A stretch of DNA of 64,000 nucleotides from Gymnopus androsaceus JB14. Taxonomy: Eukaryota > Basidiomycota > Agaricomycetes > Agaricales > Omphalotaceae. The notes beneath the pieces were generated by a model. That model searched no databases. It was given only the letters and a program-made list of their open reading frames with translations, and was not told where the DNA came from. Each line of letters begins with the position of its first letter. The stretch's first letter is position 1. The position numbers and the translations under genes were made by a program. Below, piece by piece: positions 47,042-57,250 of the stretch. Location of the stretch: assembly GCA_009733575.1 (NCBI GenBank), contig ML769399.1, forward strand, positions 33,537 through 97,536. The letters are read 5' to 3'.

Positions 47042-47844
47042 ATGCGCGGCGCGTTCAATTTGAAGATCTCCTTTATCTTTCTCGTTCTCTCGAGCGTCAT
47101 GTCCCTCGCGGCTGCTCAGGCCGCCGTCCAGTGTACATTAGTAGACAAAGCTGGATCGCCGGTCGATGGATCAGTGAATAACGGAGATGGAACTGTAACT
47201 TGCACTTATGTGGATGCCGGAGCTTGTACCTATTTCGCCGCAGTGAGCTTTTTCTTCCGGATCCATTTGTCACGAAATGTACTGGTTTGGTTAAACGCAC
47301 CTTCTATAGAACGGTGAAAACGATTCTGGATCTAGTGATTGCCCTGCTGGAATTCCTCAGACAGTTTCAGGATCTAGTAAGCGTGCTGGACCAGCACTGC
47401 CAGTGAGTTTTTCCTTTAAATAATTTGCAAGCAACAACATCTCAATTAACTACTTCAATGAATCCCGTAGTTGCGGCAGCGTCGAGTAGCACTTCGATGA
47501 CGGTCTCGTCGACATCTTCTGTGGTCGCAATTCTTCTTCTTCCAGCGTCGCGCACACCACCACCACCGCTCACCACCACCACCACCTCCTCCTCTTCATC
47601 TACCAACACCGTTGCAGTCACATCTACCGTAACATCATCATCAGGGAGTAGTACTTCGGGCTTGACGACCGTTTTCTCTACTTCGTTCTCTCAGTCTATC
47701 ACTTCCGCTGCCAACGCTCCATCGGACACTACCTCATCGTCTGCACCTACTAAAAGCAACTCGGCAATATCAGTCTTCGCTCAAGGATCGGTTTCCTCTG
47801 TAGTTGGAATTATGATGGCTGTTGTGGCAGCGTACAGGGCTTGA
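47042..47844 (+). CDS. small secreted, Ser/Thr-rich GPI-type protein, copy 2
   Basis: Same architecture as copy 1: MRGAFNLKISFIFLVLSSVM signal peptide, four-Cys module (VQCTLVDKAGSP, GTVTCTYVDAGACTYF, SDCPAGIPQTVSG), stalk and C-terminal VSVFAQGSVSSVVGIMMAVV-AAYRA. The second intron appears to use a shifted donor (GGATCTA/gtaagc) that restores the phase needed by the last exon; the copy-1 donor position would give the wrong phase. In the stalk a short stretch reads ILLLPASRTPPPPL instead of the Ser/Thr sequence of copy 1, which looks like a local frame shift that is later compensated in the CAC/ACC repeat. Confidence 0.7.
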
Positions 47845-48231
47845 CTATAATGGGCACCATTGGCTAAGTTTGGATGGACTTAGCTATAAGTGGGGGGGGG
47901 GGGGGGAGAGGAATCTTATTGGGACAATATAACAGCTAATTATTTATCATTATTTCACTACGCAGGCGGTATGCTAGCTGCGGTATTTACTTAAGCATTG
48001 CGTTGAGGAACAGTATTGTAGTCTGTAAGTCGCTTAATGAAAGCTTTGAAATTGGGAGACAACTTACTAATGTCCTGTAGGCAGACTCGAATACAAACGG
48101 CGATTAATATGGATGTATCTGTATAGACACATCAGTATGGATTGTCGGTCTATAACGAGACGCTTAGAGGAGACTAGAGACAACTCCAAAAAAAAACAGA
48201 AGAAAACAGAACTCCCACGAAATCTCTTTAT
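47845..48231. other. intergenic region with a poly-G tract
   Basis: A run of 15 G lies at 47892-47906, in the 3' flank of secreted copy 2. No gene. Confidence 0.6.
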
Positions 48232-48300
48232 GATTCGACCCGGGCTCGAACCGGGGACCTTCTGTGTGTTAGATGCGATAACCAACTACGCCATCGAACC
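48232..48300 (-). tRNA. tRNA-Val-like gene lacking about 4 nt in the anticodon arm
   Basis: On the minus strand the 69-nt sequence has a 7-bp acceptor stem (GGTTCGA with TCGAATC), a D-arm (GCGTAGTTGGTTATCGC) and a perfect T-arm (CCCGG TTCGAGC CCGGG). The middle reads TCTAACACACAGA, matching a fungal tRNA-Val(AAC) anticodon region but about 4 nt short, so only a weak anticodon stem can form. A T-run suited to Pol III termination lies about 40 nt downstream. It is either a tRNA pseudogene or a sequencing loss. The overlapping protein frames are artefacts. Confidence 0.65.
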
Positions 48301-48370
48301 ATTCACTCATAAGATTATTATTGCCCAACTTTAGCAGTATCGTAGTCAAATTCAAGTGCTTATACTTATA

Positions 48371-48518
48371 CTGTACTCTTCCGACAACTGTTCAGTCACG
48401 CGTCACGTCCAAATAATTGGACATCGGATTTAATTTTTTCTTGAATTTTCGGATTTTTTTGGTATTTTTTATTTTGTATTTTTCCGAAATCTGTGAACAG
48501 TTGGTCAGAAGAGTACAG
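48371..48518. mobile_element. MITE with about 25-bp TIRs and TA target site
   Basis: The ends CTGTACTCTTCCGACAACTG and the reverse complement of CAGTTGGTCAGAAGAGTACAG pair over about 25 bp with a small mismatch. Both ends are flanked by TA, the Tc1/mariner signature. The interior is very AT-rich and non-coding. Confidence 0.65.
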
Positions 48519-48651
48519 TATGTTTCCATGATACTAGCACACCACCAATAATTATGCTTCAGCCATACTGAAGCATTGTGTGAAACAAAATATTTCAATA
48601 CATATGCAAAATGTATTTTTTCAGACAATTATAGAAAATACACATTTCAGT

Positions 48652-49059
48652 AGACTGATGAAGGAATTAAATTCCAACCTTCTGAATTTAGAACTTTATA
48701 CAGATGTGCAAAAGAAAAAGTTTCAATTGGACTGAGAAAAGAATAGTTTCAATGTGGAGTTGAAAGTCCTGCTTTCACAATTAGAGTGAAAGTAATTGTT
48801 TCAAAGAACAATTCAATTTTGGACTGAAAGATTGTCCGGGTTGGCAGTGGCCCGGACCGGGCCGAGAATTGAAGTGTTGTCTTTTGGGAGCCAGCTGAAA
48901 GGGTTCTCCGAAACAAATACTTTCATTCTTGTGGTGAAATAAAAGAATTCAGTCTACATTGGAACCATTGTTTTCAGAGCTCAATTGAAAGGTGTTCTTT
49001 CAGAAGTCTGTCTAAAATTCAAAATTCCAAGGGCCTGAATTTAACTCCTTCATAAGTCT
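48652..49059. mobile_element. MITE-like element with long imperfect TIRs
   Basis: AGACTGATGAAGGAATTAAA at the left (48652 on) is the inverted match of the right end (49022-49059, ...CTCCTTCATAAGTCT). The 408-bp body is itself full of inverted TTTCA/TGAAA motifs and could fold into one long imperfect hairpin. There is no coding capacity. Confidence 0.55.
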
Positions 49060-50333
49060 AGGGAAATATTTATTTTATATGCTGTTCCAAAAAATTATAT
49101 TCCGTAGAGTATGTGCACTGAAATATCTCGTTGGCAGTGACTAGTATAATCCACAATCAAGCCGTAACAGCTAACTCTTTGAATTTGAAATGTCAGTGCG
49201 GAAAACATGTAAGAAAAGGATCATAGCTGTCGGCTCTGGGGAGTAACCTTCATGGGAAAGATTTTCAAGCTTCAGAAGAAGTGCCTGACAACTTTCTTCA
49301 AACGTCAACACTCAAAGAAAAGGATTCACATGATCATAAAGAGTACACATTTTGGAATGGCGGAGCGACTCGAGATGGAGACACTTGACAGGGTTTTAGG
49401 GGCTAATAATTCAAGCCCTCTAATTTGAGCCACCACCACCTTTCACATTTTTATAGATGCCTCTTCCCTCTGACTCTCAAACCACTCTTCCTCTGACTCT
49501 CAAACCAAACTCCGAGTTGCCAACTACACCCATACAAATATCCGCTACCAAGGACCTGGAGACCATATTCAATAAATTCACTGGTCTTGTAATAGCATTT
49601 TCACTACCCCTTTTCACAAAAATGGTGTTGCTCAATAGCTCAATCAGAAGCTGGGCCAGAGTCTTTATACAAATCATCACAGTGTGTTTGTTTGGAAGCA
49701 CTTTTCGAAACTCGGAAACACTGCGCCTACCTCAACCCATATCTTTCATATTCCTTGGCTTATATTTAATTGGTGGAATTGGTATGTGCATCTAATATTG
49801 TTGCTGGATACTCAAATCTCACTCTGTGTGCCTAAGGAAACCCAGCTGCAATAATGCCGTTGTCTGATAGAGCATGTTCCAGTATGTTCTTTAATCTGTC
49901 CAAAATACTTTCTAACATTTACTACAAGTCATTGGTGGTCTGGTGGAGTATTTGGCAAGTCTTTAAAGACCTACCAGGACCTACCTAAAATGTGTCAAAA
50001 GCAAAGGTTCCCTTTTTTGTGTGATTGGATTCAAACCTTACCAAACCTTACCAAACCGTACTGTTGTCCTAAACCAGGTAAGAGCTTTGAAGAAAAATTC
50101 AACCATTAGATGGTCAAAATCACAAAAAGTAGGAGGAGAGTTTGGTGGCGAGACTATTGATCATATCAAAAGTAAGTATGCCATTCGTTACTGCAAGGAG
50201 CAAGACCGTATTTATGAGATGCTGGCTCATTGACACAACGAATTTCAGAAGCAGGTTGGACCAGTCGAGGGCAAGCAGCTTTCCTCCAAGCTATACATAT
50301 GCAAGAAAGCTTGGACATATAGAGGATGATATG

Positions 50334-50654
50334 CAGTGTCGGAAGGGCAATGGTCAATGGCAAGGTCATGGTCATTTTTTGATGACTAGTCACAGCAGTC
50401 ATAAGGCAACAAAAAATGACTTGACTTTTGCCCTAACTAAGCGCTCATAAGTGCGCGCAGCAATCAAAGGTTGCCGGATTTCCGGAAGGTCATTGCTTTT
50501 GTCATTGTGGACCAAGAGCCCAGGCTGTACAGCATACCATTCAATCAACCAATCGGTACAAATAGTCAAAAGTCAAGTCATAAAAACATGTCCATGACTG
50601 CACTTTTGGCTTGTCAGTGACCTTGATGCCTGACAACTGACCTTGCCAACACTG
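50334..50654. mobile_element. hAT-type MITE with 8-bp target duplication
   Basis: The element begins CAGTGTCGGAAGGGCAATGG and ends with the inverse of CAGTGTTGGCAAGGTCA. It is flanked by ATGATATG (50326-50333) and ATGATGTG (50655-50662), an 8-bp duplication with one mismatch. The related repeat copy around 59620 shows the uninterrupted empty site (AATATG/CAAGGGTGCG). No transposase is encoded, so it is non-autonomous. Confidence 0.8.
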
Positions 50655-50814
50655 ATGATGTGCAAGGGTGCGTGGATCGATAATTTGGGGTCATGAGAGC
50701 AAAGACTGACTACAAGTTGAAAACATCAGCAACATCAGCCCAAGTGCATATCGTGCTTCCCAACACTCTCTGCCAGAGCCCATGTAAACAATTTATGACT
50801 CCCTTCCACCTCTG

Positions 50815-51839
50815 AACAACCTGAAGTAGTCATGATCAAACACCATGAATCCTCCACTTCTCTCGTCAGATCTCGACAACGGTGGTGTCAAATTTGTCCC
50901 TCCTGGAGCCTGCTGCTTTAGGCAAAATGTAGGATACTGGCATCCAAGCACATGCGTTGCTAGTGAGACTGAAAAATTCTGGACAGTGAGATGAGTACTG
51001 TTGAAACTCATTCAGTAACTTAGATTTCAAGAGACAATGATAGAAATGGGACATATGATAAAAGGTCGATTAAGGACTGGACGAATGAAGGCCCAATAAA
51101 ACCGGTCCATCTCAAATAAGTGACATTCCCAATGTGGATGGACAAAGAGGGACAAAGGAAGCTCGTAGACTGCGACGAATGGATATTAGCTTTGAGCTTA
51201 ACAGTCTTCAGAATCAGCATTTTGTAGCCCAAGAGCGGTAAATCATCCTGCCTTGTTGCACCCAATCCCGCCATACCAACCCACTCAAATAGTCCTTCCA
51301 TCGCCTCATACTAGTCTTCTTCCCCTACTTGCTCTGTTGACAAACACTGATGCTTGTACTGTGCAGTCAATTGTACAATGGGGATGTGAACATTGTTCAA
51401 AACGCTTTTTTGACAGTGCACTTGGACTGTTTCAAAAGGATTTGTAGCACAATATTCTATGAGATTTTTGAAAGCTGTTTCAAGACATTATAGAGACAGT
51501 AGACAACTCGGCTGCAATTTCGGATAGGGAGACTTGTCCTTTCATGTATCGCGGAGCCTTCAAGGATGTTTCTAGAAGATTCTCAAAAGATTCATTGGAT
51601 GGAAAGATCAAGTCAAGCCATTTAAGTGAAAAAAATGTAAGTTGAATGTTGGAACGGAAGACAGAAATGTTTTCACATTCTTGTTGTGTAAAAGGATGAG
51701 AGCGAGCTTGATTCTTGAGTTTGTTGAAGCACCAGCACTCACGGTTTGTTCGAGTCTGACCGTGTTTGTACATTTTCAGAGTCATGAACAAACATTGAAC
51801 CATTGCTATCCCTTCAATTTTTTTTTTTACGGTACTCAT
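50815..51839 (-). pseudogene. decayed RNase P/MRP subunit RPP40 copy, in repeat A
   Basis: Minus-strand pieces match RPP40: an N-terminal part SHPFTQQECENISVFRSNIQ then LDLIFPSNESFENLLETSL (51480-51839), and the C-terminal part GLFEWVGMAGLGATRQ with IGNVTYLRWTGFIGPSFVQS and LIDLLSYVPF (51020-51301). The central block (LTLSVCKDTYNALGLVGK in copy B) is missing and the end after 51020 is frame-shifted. The truncation and CpG decay make it a pseudogene. Confidence 0.65.
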
Positions 51840-51997
51840 TCATTATAACCTCCTCAATATATCTCTCCATTCATAACTGCTCCATCCACGATGTTTATTG
51901 AGAAAACAGCTGAAGCTTCTTGCACTCTCTCGACTGTGGGCAACTTTTAGCTTGCACGCAAATAATGGAAAGCGTTTGGGCCTTAGATACATTTGGA

Positions 51998-52384
51998 ACG
52001 TCTCCAATATCTTTATATGGTGCTTATTATGGTTTCCAACAAGTTTTTTGGTCTAGATATTTATGTGATCATGCTCAGTCAATGCGACTTTCAGCAGAAC
52101 CCACGCACTTGACCACAACGGATTTCAGTACTTCATTCTAATGTCCCAAAACCCCTCCAAATGTTTTGACTGGAACTCCAGGTACTCCAAGGCAACAAAA
52201 GCATCCACTGACACCCCGTAAACATTGTCAGGGTATCAAAACCGACCTTCCTCATCATGTTTCCGACCCAGCTCATATCAGTATTTTCAAAGACTCGGCG
52301 GCAGATACAAACTCCATTACTTTCTATATACATTATTTCAAACAATCATCATATATAGCTTCTGCCTATAGGAGACTACCTTTA
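51998..52384. other. non-coding spacer in the repeat block
   Basis: No gene or repeat copy was recognised here. Confidence 0.4.
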
Positions 52385-52503
52385 CATCAGGAAAGCCTGT
52401 GAGATCCCATAGCAAGGTCCCCCTCTGTCCAGTTCTGTGCAAGAGCTGCACAGAACTGGACAAAGGGGGATCTTGCTATGGGATCTCACAGGTTGTCCTG
52501 ATG
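52385..52503. repeat. 57-bp-armed inverted repeat (hairpin)
   Basis: Arms 52385-52441 and 52447-52503 are complementary at about 53 of 57 positions and separated by only 5 nt. The arms start CATCAGGA and end at the loop GTTCTGTGCA / TGCACAGAAC. It lies about 340 bp downstream of the NLR-like gene stop. It could be a MITE remnant or a transcribed hairpin. Confidence 0.85.
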
Positions 52504-52837
52504 TATTTTGGTGGACACAAGATTGTATTCATTAAGTAATACAACATTCTGTATAAGTACACTTTGGTATGAAATGAAGACAATGTAAAAGTAAACCAGT
52601 ACATGAACAACAAAAACAGGATCCAGTCTGATGGCAGAAATAACAATGCCAATGAGTAATCATGGCAACTCCAACCAAGCAACAAATACAAAAGAAAAAG
52701 GAAACAATTAATGAATGCAGTAGTAACATCAGCCTTTTGCAGTTTTCATAGCAAGTAACCATGGCAGACATAGGGGCCACCTGCACCACTTACCAGCTTT
52801 ATGTGTTTTTCTGTGCATTTGTATCTTCAGCAATATT

Positions 52838-55800
52838 TCACTTGACTCTAAGCTTTCCCAGAAACTTTGATACAACAGTCTTGATTGCCATTCTACTGCC
52901 CTGCTTACTAGTCCTCTGCTTTGAACTTCTGAGTGAAGGGGAAGACACCATAGGGTGATTTGGAGTAGAGCCTGAACCCTCTGAAATGTCAGTAGCCACT
53001 ACTTGCTTATGCAGAAGCAACTCTTCTTCCAATTTCTCAGCTGCCTCCAACTTTCCAAGTTTCCGATATGTTGCTGCAAGATTGGCCATAGCATTCAAGG
53101 TATCTGGATGGTGGTCTCCAAGTGCTTGCTTGCACAGTGGCAGCACCTCCTCTTCCAATTTCTCAGCTGCCTGCAACTTTCCAAGTACCCAATATGTAGC
53201 TGCAAGATTGGCCATGGCACTCAAGGTATCTGGATGGTGGTCTCCAAGTGCTTGCTTGCGCAGTGGCAGCACCTCCTCTTCCAATTTCTCAGCTGCCTCC
53301 AACTTTCCAAGTGCCCAATATGTAGCTGCAAGATTGGCCATGGCCCTCAAGGTATCTGGATGGTGGTCTCCAAGTGCTTGCTTGCGCAGTGGCAGCACCT
53401 CCTCTTTCAATTTCTCAGCTGCCTCCAACTTTCCAAGTGCCTGATATGTGGCTGCAAGATTGCCCATGGCACTCAAGGTATCTGGATGGTGGTCTCCAAG
53501 TGCTTGCTTGCACAGTGGCAGGACCTCCTCTTCCAATTTCTCAGCTGCCTCCAACTTTCCAAGTGCCTGATATGTCAATGCAAGATTGCCCATGGCACTC
53601 AAGGTTGCTGGATGGTGGCCTCCAAGTGCTTGCTTGCGCAGTGGCAGCACCTCCTCTTTCAATTTCTCAGCTGCCTCCAACTTTCCAAGTGCCTGATATG
53701 TGGCTGCAAGATTGCCCATGGCACTCAAGGTATCTGGATGGTGGTCTCCAAGTGCTTGCTTGCACAGTGGCAGGACCTCCTCTTCCAATTTCTCAGCTGC
53801 CTCCAACTTTCCAAGTGCCTGATATGTCAATGCAAGATTGCCCATGGCACTCAAGGTATCTGGATGGTGGTCTCCAAGTGCTTGCTTGCACAGTGGCAGG
53901 ACCTCCTCTTCCAATTTCTCAGCTGCCTCCAACTTTCCAAGTGCCCGATATGTCAATGCAAGATTGCCCATGGCACTCAAGGTTGCTGGATGGTGGCCTC
54001 CAAGTGCTTGCTTGCGCAGTGGCAGCACCTCCTCTTTCAATTTCTCAGCTGCCTCCAACTTTCCAAGTGCCTGATATGTGGCTGCAAGATTGCCATGGCA
54101 CTCAAGGTATCTGGATGGTGGTCTCCAAGTGCTTGCTTGCACAGTGGCAGGACCTCCTCTTCCAATTTCTCAGCTGCCTCCAACTTTCCGAGTGCCTGAT
54201 ATGTCAATGCAAGATTGCCCATGGCACTCAAGGTTTCTGGATGGTGGTCTCCAAGTGCTTGCTTGCGCAGTGGCAGCACCTCCTCTTTCAATTTCTCAGC
54301 TGCCTCCAACTTTCCAAGTGCCTGATATGTGGCTGCAAGATTGCCATGGCACTCAAGGTATCTGGATGGTGGTCTCCAAGTGCTTGCTTGAACAGCGGTA
54401 GCACCTCCTCTTCCAATTTCTCAGCTGCCTCCAACTTTCCAAGTGCCCGATATGTGGATGCAAGATTGGCCATAGCATTCAAGGTATCTGGATGGTGGTC
54501 TCCAAGTGCTTGCTTGCGCAGTGGCAGGACCTCCTCTTCCAATTTCTCAGCTGCCTCCAACTTTCCAAGTGCCCAATATGTAGCTGCAAGATTGGCCATG
54601 GCCCTCAAGTGCTTGCTTGCACAGTGGCAGCACCTCCTTGTCCAATTTCTGAGCTGCCTCTAACTTTCCAAGTGCCGATATGTAGCTGCAAGATTGGCCA
54701 TGGCACTCAAGGTATCTGGATGCTCCAACCCATTCACTTGCCTACATACAGAAAGCACCTCATTTTCCAATTTACCAGTATTAGTCCAGAGACCACTATC
54801 CTGAAATATTTTTGCCAGACAAATCTTTGTATAGACTGTGAGTAAACTATTTGCCTGCCAAACATGACTGGCATGTATCAATAACTGCCGACGAAACTGG
54901 TATTCCTTATTTGTATTTCCCAATGGAGTGGCCCGTGCAAGTAGTAATAGAGCTGTCTGGCTTACATACTCTTGACATTCAACAGTTTCCTGTGCACATG
55001 CCTGTATTACAGCATGAAAGTCAAGGCATTTCTCAACAGCATTGTATGATGCCAGGGAAAGTTGGCACATTTCAACTACACTGTCTTCCCACAGGTCTTC
55101 ATCTTCAAACAGAGACAAAAACTCCTTCATAAAATTTATGGCCTTGATAGGTGGATCCACATCAGAAGCACTAGTATCACTACCAGTGTAATCAGCTGCC
55201 TGAGTAAAGATTCGCAAAGGAATGGCAGTTGAATTCAGATATGCACATATTTGCATAAAAAGCTGAGTGCGATGGCTGAGTTTCTCAAAACTCAGATGAA
55301 AAGCACTATACACTGTTTTCTCATAACTATCCAATGATCTCATTCTGTAATTCAGAATTTTCTTCTTTTTCTTATTAAAATATGTCAAATAATTTTCCAG
55401 TGTACAGGTTGGAGTTGCTCCAATATATGCCCCAGCTGTTGAGACAGCTAATGCATGACAGCCAAGAGCCTCAACTATATTGAAAGCCCAATTCTGATTT
55501 TCATTAGAGTTCTGTTTGTGTGCTTTGCTGAAAAGTAGCTCCATTGCACTTTCCTTTGTAAGATCCATCAAGTCAATGTGACAATCTGGAGATGCCATTT
55601 GTGATGTCTCTGAGAGGCGGCTGGTGATAATTACATTCCCATGGTTGCAAATGGGAACATAGTCCCTGAGATAGACATTTTTATCATCTGCATTGTCAAA
55701 AATGCAAAGCCAATTCTCATTGATCCTTGCCAGCAGATTTCTGACATCTTTGACATCTTCACCAATCCCTGCAGCTTTACCAAGATCTTTGAAATTGGCA

Positions 55801-56644
55801 GTCAGGGTGTCATTGGATGATGCATCAAAAAACCAAATATTTGAAAAACTGTTTAAATATTTAGTATCACTTGTTGTTTTGAAAATCTCTTTTTTCCTTA
55901 CCTGGACAAATTCTCAGAAACAAATTTGAGAACTGCTTGTGTTTTTCCAGTCCCTCCATTTGCCACAAGTGTGACAACATGCTTTCTAGCATTAAGGACC
56001 CTTTCAATAGAATGCAACAGCTTGTGCACTACTTGTTGATTGGCATCATTGGGAAGGTGAAAAACCAGAGAAGTAGAAGATGTCAAAGATGGTTGTGTGG
56101 TCATCACAAGAACAGGAGCATAAGGAAGTGTATGAAGGTATTCTGAGTCCACTGGTGCATCTGCACTTTGCAGAACCAATAGGACATCAGGCTGAGCCAA
56201 GGCACTTTTGTTGATCATGTTTGCAACTGATTTGGCTAAAGCTTGACCAGAGCTTGCATCCAGAAAAATGGGGGAGCTGCTATACTGAGTAATTGAATAT
56301 CCTCCTCCATTGAATACAACTTACTATTTGAGGTTCTGTCTTACAAAATCCTTGAGTGCATCCATGTTTGTACCCCAGAGAGTCACTGCTGGTGCAGAAA
56401 ATATTTTCGAAAGTTTTCTCAGTATATCTTCGCGCCCAACAAAGTATGGGCTAGATGCAGGACATTGGAGCACATTTGAAATTGAAATAACCTGACCTGT
56501 TTGTGCATCCATTCAACATTGGAATTAATAGGATAGGACTATTGGTTTACCATGATTTGAAGGCTTCAGTGCTCCATGATGTATGATATTACCAGTAGTG
56601 AAAATTGAGTTTCTGATTTCAAAGTTTGATGCACCAGCAAACAT
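52838..56644 (-). CDS. NLR-like STAND protein: degenerate NB domain + NB-ARC + TPR array
   Basis: Start ATG 56644: MFAGASNFEIRNSIFTTGN, the short N-terminal motif common in Agaricomycete NLRs. An intron (about 56498-56551) leads to PYFVGREDILRKLSKIF. Next comes a first NB-like domain without a P-loop (VTLWGTNMDALKDFVRQNLK, IFLDASSGQALAKSV, DVLLVLQSADAP, APVLVMTTQPS). The true NB-ARC follows: Walker A LVANGGTGKTQAVLKFV (about 55940), IWFFDASSNDTL, Walker B WLCIFDNADD and sensor-like NVIITSRLSE. A helical/winged-helix part (HALAVSTAGAYIGATP, STAIPLRIFTQAAD) precedes 14 TPR units of 42 residues (LGKLEAAEKLEEEVLPLCKQ, HHPDTLSAMGNLALTY). The end is a basic tail, stop 52838. The family senses non-self and triggers cell death or defence in fungi; that role is inferred. 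The TPR array has one-base losses at 54093, 54344 and 54675 and a 23-bp loss near 54605, so as sequenced it does not read through. Confidence 0.8.
53025..54735 (-). repeat. 126-bp tandem repeat array encoding 14 TPR units
   Basis: The core TCTCAGCTGCCTCCAACTTT recurs every 126 bp from about 53036 to 54652. Units are nearly identical at DNA level. Two units are 125 bp (C lost at 54093 and 54344) and one is about 103 bp (23-bp loss flanked by CTTG). Amino-acid differences cluster at a few positions: Cys/Arg in LPL(C/R)KQ, Glu/Lys in EKL(E/K)EE, Asp/Gly and Asp/Ala in (D/G)HHP(D/A)T, and the residues after LA(A/L)TY. Confidence 0.9.
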
Positions 56645-56780
56645 TTGTGGTCTAAATGATGAAATCTTTCAATTAAATGCAGCTTCTAGCAGTAAAGAGA
56701 CCTACGAGGATGCCATTTCACAACCAGACAGTAAGGGTGGTTTGGGCGGAATGAATGATGAAACTGGCACGGTGGCACCC

Positions 56781-56787
56781 TTATATA
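56781..56787 (-). promoter_or_regulatory. TATA box of the NLR-like gene
   Basis: TATATAA on the minus strand, about 140 bp upstream of the ATG at 56644. It lies right of the duplication start at 56714, so the same box recurs at 62149-62155. Confidence 0.6.
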
Positions 56788-57250
56788 CAGAGCTACGGAA
56801 CCATCAGGCCCGAGCTCTACATATTTAAATTGCAATGTGCATTCAATGTGCATCAGCCAAAAATAAAGTTCGGCAGCTGAGCTTACAATTGATTACACTT
56901 CCCATTTGTACTAGCCCTATCAGCAAACAGCACCGCCAAGTCTCAACCTCGTTATTCCATGTCTTGATGTGGCTGATGAGCTGAGCAATGGCGCCTTTAC
57001 TACACTTGGAATTCATTTCGTGATAACTCCAGAAAGTATCATAAACTTGACGAAGATCAAAAAGAGAGACTCGAGACTGACCGGCCGGCTGCTGGCCTTG
57101 AGCTTGAGGCCCAGTGAAAACCCACACTGAGTTGGTCTGAGAAAATACGGGTCAAACCGAAAGTATCCGAGAATGGAATGGATGAAACGGAGTGAGCTGC
57201 TGTGATTGCTAAACGTGATACTTTTGGCACAGACAAAATCGTGGAATTTA

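Larger units (their letters stand above)
49395..51997. repeat. dispersed repeat, copy A (CpG-decayed)
   Basis: Collinear with 58621-61354 at moderate identity. It starts at GGGCTAATAATTC and ends at TTGGGCCTTAGATAC. Copy A lacks the segment matching about 59060-59266 and has an unrelated piece at about 49834-49926 instead. It carries a decayed RPP40 copy and a 321-bp MITE insertion. Relative to the other copy many CG pairs have become TG or CA. Confidence 0.8.

Noticed and set aside
48067..48334. Short protein frames such as PGLEPGTFCVLDAITNYAIE
   Set aside because: This is a tRNA gene translated in the wrong sense, a well-known annotation artefact.
53003..54663. Long plus-strand open frames of about 400 codons over the TPR array
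   Set aside because: They are the antisense of a 126-bp coding repeat, which stays open because the period is a multiple of three. They show Cys/Ser/Leu-rich shadow composition and no motif.
53025..54735. Regular repeats resembling a CRISPR array
   Set aside because: The whole 126-bp unit repeats with no unique spacers, and it encodes TPR units in a eukaryotic gene.
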